Below, one piece after another: positions 6,651-9,200 of a stretch of DNA of 9,200 nt. Made by a program: the position numbers and the translations under genes. The stretch's first letter is position 1. Each line of letters begins with the position of its first letter. Below the pieces are notes generated by a model. The model saw only the letters and a program-made list of their open reading frames with translations. It was not told the DNA's origin and did not search any database. The stretch spans positions 1 to 9,200 of the forward strand of contig CALLYN010001091.1 in assembly GCA_937858455.1 (NCBI GenBank), given 5' to 3'. The stretch is from an uncultured Kouleothrix sp. GTDB taxonomy: Bacteria > Chloroflexota > Chloroflexia > Chloroflexales > Roseiflexaceae.

Positions 6651-8836
6651 AAACCATTGTTATCATCTTCACCATGCTTTTGTTGTTTCTCCGTGGAGCG
6701 CCGGCCCAGACGGCGGAGACGTACATCAGCCAGGGCCGGGCCTTTCTGGCGGCGCACGATCTGACCAATGCGGACGCCCGTTTTGCGCTGGCGGTGGCCG
6801 CCTCGCCCAATCACGCGACCGGCAACGTTTTTCGTGCCGCCACCCGCTTGCTCACATTACAGAACCGTCCCGCGGCGGCGGCATTTTTGGATCGTTTGGG
6901 GCTCGCAACCACGGGCCGCGATCTATACAACTGGACGGCGGACTTCCCGCGGGACATCCACGGGATTCCACTCGCGCCGACGAACCTGTCGGGCGCGGAA
7001 CTGACCGCATTCCTGCGCACCAACGTCCTGCCGGAAATCATTGCCGCCGACGCCAACCTGGCGGTGGTCACGGATAAAAACTTCGTTCTCAACCTGACCA
7101 GCAATGAAACTGCGGCCCTCGCCGTGACGTTGGACTATGGTGACATTGCGCTGATGCGCGCGGTTTTGAAAGGTGCGCAATACGCGGCATACACGATTCA
7201 TTCCTGGAATGTGGACGAACAGTTGGCGACGCTTCGGAGCATCGTCGAAGCCGGCAGTCAAACCGCCGAGGAGTTTCTCCGCCAGCGCCCCAACCTGTTC
7301 ACGTTCGCCACGACCAATGATTTGAACGCGGCCCGGCAGGCGTTCAGTGATGGCGTCACCCTGTATATGAATGCCTCGGGGTTCATCCGCAATCGGCCCA
7401 CCAATGTCACGCGCCTGTTCAACCTCGATCCGGAGGAGACGCAATCGGAAGCTGATTTTCGGACCACCATTGGCGACCTGCTCCAATCTCTGAATGGCGC
7501 GGTGGCTTTGCAACTTTTCCCGGAATACACCGTCAACCTGAGCAATCACTTCGCCGGACGATTGCCGCCGCGCGGCTGGCTGCCGCAGATCGCGGGCAAT
7601 TCGATTGTGGCCGGCACGATTCCCGACATGACTTTCGGCGGCATGGTTGGCGGATTGTTTGCCGGGCTGGTGGCGCCCTACATCTTCTCATGGATCGCGG
7701 AGTACCCGATCCTGCTGTCGCTGGCCGCGCTGTGCCGGCCGCCCGGCAGGGAGCGCCTGCCGCGGTTTACCCAATGGTACTGGCCACTGCTTGCGGCCAT
7801 CGCCGTCGCGCTGATCCTGCCGACCTATTATTCCGGCAAGATCTTTTCTTTCCTCGAGGACAACCGCAACTGGATGATCGGCAGCGTCGGCGCGCTTGCG
7901 GCGCTGCTGGCGGTGGCGCTCAACGGCAACCGCTGGAAGATCTTTGCCACCGTAGCGGTCGCGCTCGTGTTGCTGCGCGCCTATCCAAGCGACGATGGGC
8001 GGGTGGAGACGGTGCGCAGCTTCTTCGGCGTGCACAAGATCGTGGTAACGCCGAACGGTCAGTACCACGTGCTGATGCACGGTACGACCATTCACGGCGC
8101 GGAAAAATTCAGGAACGACGACGGCTCCCCTGTGACGGGCCGGCCGGAGCCGATCACCTATTACCACAAGGACGGCGGCATCGGTCAGGCCATCGCTGCG
8201 ATCCGCGAGCGCAAGGGTGCCCCGCTCAAGGTGGCGGTGATCGGGCTCGGCTCGGGCTCGCTGACCTGCGCTTCGGAGCCGGGCGAGGACTGGAAGTTTT
8301 TCGAGATCGACCAGACCATGGTCGACAGCGCCCGCGACCCGAAATACTTCACCTATATCCAGAAATGCGAACCAAACCTCAAGCCCGTCATCGGCGACGC
8401 GCGGCTGACCTTTGCCAGGGAGCCGAGCGGCGCCTACGACGTGATCATCGTTGACGCCTATTCATCCGATGCGATCCCGATCCATCTGGCGACGGAAGAG
8501 GCGATGGAGATCTATAAGGACAAGCTGGCGCCGCATGGCGCCGTCGTGATGCACGTCTCCAACCGGCATCTCGAGCTCGAGAGCGTGGTGGTCGGCATCG
8601 CCGACGCCAACGATCTCAAGAGCTGGGTCTACAGCGAAGACACCGGCCGCGATGCCGAATACATCTTCTCGACCACGGTCGTGGTTTCCGCGCGCGAGGA
8701 GGCCGACGTCGGCAAGCTCGCCTCGTCCGACAAGTGGACGCTGACCGAGGCGGAAGACCACCAGCGGGTCTGGACCGACGATTACTCCAACATCGTCGGT
8801 GCGTTGTGGCGTCGCCTACGCGACGGCGAGCAGTAG
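6647..8836 (+). CDS. In-frame composite: exported TPR-like protein joined to spermidine-synthase-like membrane protein
   Basis: The 729-residue frame has two unrelated halves. Residues 1-20 are a signal peptide (cleavage GAPA before Gln21). Residues 22-70 contain a TPR-like helix pair. Residues 71-330 match a Verrucomicrobiota-type secreted family that ends its N-domain with a TxPDxTFGG motif, here GTIPDMTFGG (323-332). From Gly331 (GGMVGGLFAGLVAP) the sequence follows MFS/spermidine-synthase fusion proteins: membrane segments near 333-363, 378-396, 409-427 and 431-445, then HGTTIHGAEKF (478-488), the SAM-binding loop VAVIGLGSGSL (529-539), acidic FFEID (551-555), IGDARL (582-587) and VDAYSSDAIP (602-611). 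The roughly ten upstream helices of that family are missing. AAAGGA at 6636-6641 serves the ATG at 6647. The change of codon style and lineage at one point suggests an assembly chimera; a natural fusion is possible. True spermidine synthase activity is unproven for this family. Confidence 0.7.
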   Translation: MKTIVIIFTMLLLFLRGAPAQTAETYISQGRAFLAAHDLTNADARFALAVAASPNHATGNVFRAATRLLTLQNRPAAAAFLDRLGLATTGRDLYNWTADFPRDIHGIPLAPTNLSGAELTAFLRTNVLPEIIAADANLAVVTDKNFVLNLTSNETAALAVTLDYGDIALMRAVLKGAQYAAYTIHSWNVDEQLATLRSIVEAGSQTAEEFLRQRPNLFTFATTNDLNAARQAFSDGVTLYMNASGFIRNRPTNVTRLFNLDPEETQSEADFRTTIGDLLQSLNGAVALQLFPEYTVNLSNHFAGRLPPRGWLPQIAGNSIVAGTIPDMTFGGMVGGLFAGLVAPYIFSWIAEYPILLSLAALCRPPGRERLPRFTQWYWPLLAAIAVALILPTYYSGKIFSFLEDNRNWMIGSVGALAALLAVALNGNRWKIFATVAVALVLLRAYPSDDGRVETVRSFFGVHKIVVTPNGQYHVLMHGTTIHGAEKFRNDDGSPVTGRPEPITYYHKDGGIGQAIAAIRERKGAPLKVAVIGLGSGSLTCASEPGEDWKFFEIDQTMVDSARDPKYFTYIQKCEPNLKPVIGDARLTFAREPSGAYDVIIVDAYSSDAIPIHLATEEAMEIYKDKLAPHGAVVMHVSNRHLELESVVVGIADANDLKSWVYSEDTGRDAEYIFSTTVVVSAREEADVGKLASSDKWTLTEAEDHQRVWTDDYSNIVGALWRRLRDGEQ
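7631..7650. other. Probable chimeric join inside the 6647-8836 frame
   Basis: Codons for Thr-Phe-Gly-Gly-Met-Val (residues 329-334) mark where resemblance to the Verrucomicrobiota family ends and resemblance to the alphaproteobacterial spermidine-synthase-like family begins. Both families have a Gly-Gly-Met/Val/Ile-like string here, so a short shared sequence could have guided a misassembly or a microhomology recombination. The exact base cannot be fixed from the sequence alone. Confidence 0.6.
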
Positions 8837-8851
8837 TCGCTCGGCTCTTCG

Positions 8852-8875
8852 CCTCGTCCCGTTTGCGGGGAGAGG
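8852..8875. terminator. Hairpin between convergent genes
   Basis: CCTCGTCCCG (8852-8861) pairs with CGGGGAGAGG (8866-8875) across a TTTG loop, with one mismatch and one G-T pair. It sits 15 bases after the stop of the spermidine-synthase-like gene and 13 bases from the stop of the convergent gene. Neither side has a T-run. The sequence resembles the CCCTC-rich, GGGGAGAGG intergenic palindromes common in Bradyrhizobium-type genomes (from memory), so it may be a repeat that also acts as a bidirectional terminator. Confidence 0.5.
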
Positions 8876-8888
8876 GGGAGAGCGACGC

Positions 8889-9200
8889 TCAATCCTGATA
8901 GGTGGAGTAGCCGCGCTGCTGCTGGTAATAGGGGCGCGGCTCATAGTAGCCCTGCGGTGCCGGGGCATGGCCGCCGCGGTCGTAATAGTATTGCTGCTGT
9001 GGCGGATAGACCTGCGCGCGCCGCGGCGAAGGATAGAGCTGCTGGTTGGAACTGCCGTCGGCGGGATAGATGTAGCCGTCATCGGGGCGCGGCTGCGGCG
9101 CGTAACCGGCTTGCGGCGGATAGCCCGCCTGCGGCGTGATGGTGAGGGGATCGCCGGCGCTGCCATATTGCTGGTCTTGTTCGATCGGGGCGCGGCGGGC
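8889..9200 (-). CDS. C-terminal part of a Pro/Gln/Tyr-rich protein (runs off the window)
   Basis: This minus-strand frame is open from the window edge (9200) to a TGA at 8891-8889 and gives the last 103 residues of a protein whose start lies outside. The product is dominated by Pro, Gln, Tyr, Gly and Arg, with tracts such as QAGYPPQAGYAPQPRPDDGY and YYEPRPYYQQQRGYSTYQD. This is a disordered, low-complexity tail of the kind found on alphaproteobacterial envelope proteins. No catalytic domain is visible in this part. The steady codon choice and the absence of any stop over 104 codons, with a biased but non-random product, support a real gene. It converges on the spermidine-synthase-like gene with a 52-base gap holding a hairpin. 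The family cannot be named from the tail alone. Confidence 0.65.
   Translation of the reverse strand, partial: ARRAPIEQDQQYGSAGDPLTITPQAGYPPQAGYAPQPRPDDGYIYPADGSSNQQLYPSPRRAQVYPPQQQYYYDRGGHAPAPQGYYEPRPYYQQQRGYSTYQD

Noticed and set aside
6647..8836. Annotating the whole frame simply as spermidine synthase (speE)
   Set aside because: Only the C-terminal half resembles the aminopropyltransferase fold. The family's membrane-fused members are not proven spermidine synthases, and the N-terminal half is unrelated.
1..9200. CRISPR array, tRNA, rRNA, insertion sequence or defence system
   Set aside because: I found no regularly spaced repeats, no cloverleaf-like or rRNA segments, no transposase or integrase motifs and no recognisable defence genes.

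Overview
This window looks like a mosaic of at least three bacterial lineages rather than one continuous chromosome. Bases 1 to about 5480 are GC-rich and read like a filamentous Chloroflexota genome (Chloroflexales-like). They hold a large secreted subtilisin-family protease on the minus strand, a non-coding spacer of about 760 bases, and the 5' end of a helicase-like gene on the plus strand. Bases from roughly 5690 to 7640 have lower GC and read like Verrucomicrobiota, with a two-gene unit of exported proteins joined by an ATGA overlap. Bases from about 7640 to the end read like an alphaproteobacterium of the Bradyrhizobium/Rhodopseudomonas kind, with the 3' half of a membrane-bound spermidine-synthase-like gene followed by the convergent 3' end of a Pro/Gln/Tyr-rich protein gene. 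These lineage assignments rest on remembered family resemblance and codon style, not on a search.

Layout: a strong intrinsic terminator (52-102) ends the protease gene (124-4236, minus), which has its own Shine-Dalgarno and signal peptide. The spacer 4237-4996 carries operator-like palindromes, TTGACA boxes, one consensus DnaA box and a good extended -10 promoter (4920-4948) that drives the helicase-like gene from a GTG at 4997. That gene loses its family-like sequence near 5460-5490. Bases 5490-6020 hold no gene I can defend. A small exported protein of unknown function (6021-6650) then overlaps a 729-residue open frame (6647-8836).

The most striking object is that 729-residue frame. Residues 1 to about 330 are a Verrucomicrobiota-type exported protein with a TPR-like N-terminus. 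Residues from about 331 onward match the interior and C-terminus of the MFS/spermidine-synthase fusion family, whose first membrane helices are missing. The join is in frame, at a Phe-Gly-Gly-Met stretch where both families have similar sequence. Together with the abrupt end of the helicase gene, the simplest reading is a chimeric metagenomic contig. A real fusion would be notable but needs reads crossing the join. I see no defence system, CRISPR array, tRNA, rRNA or transposase.
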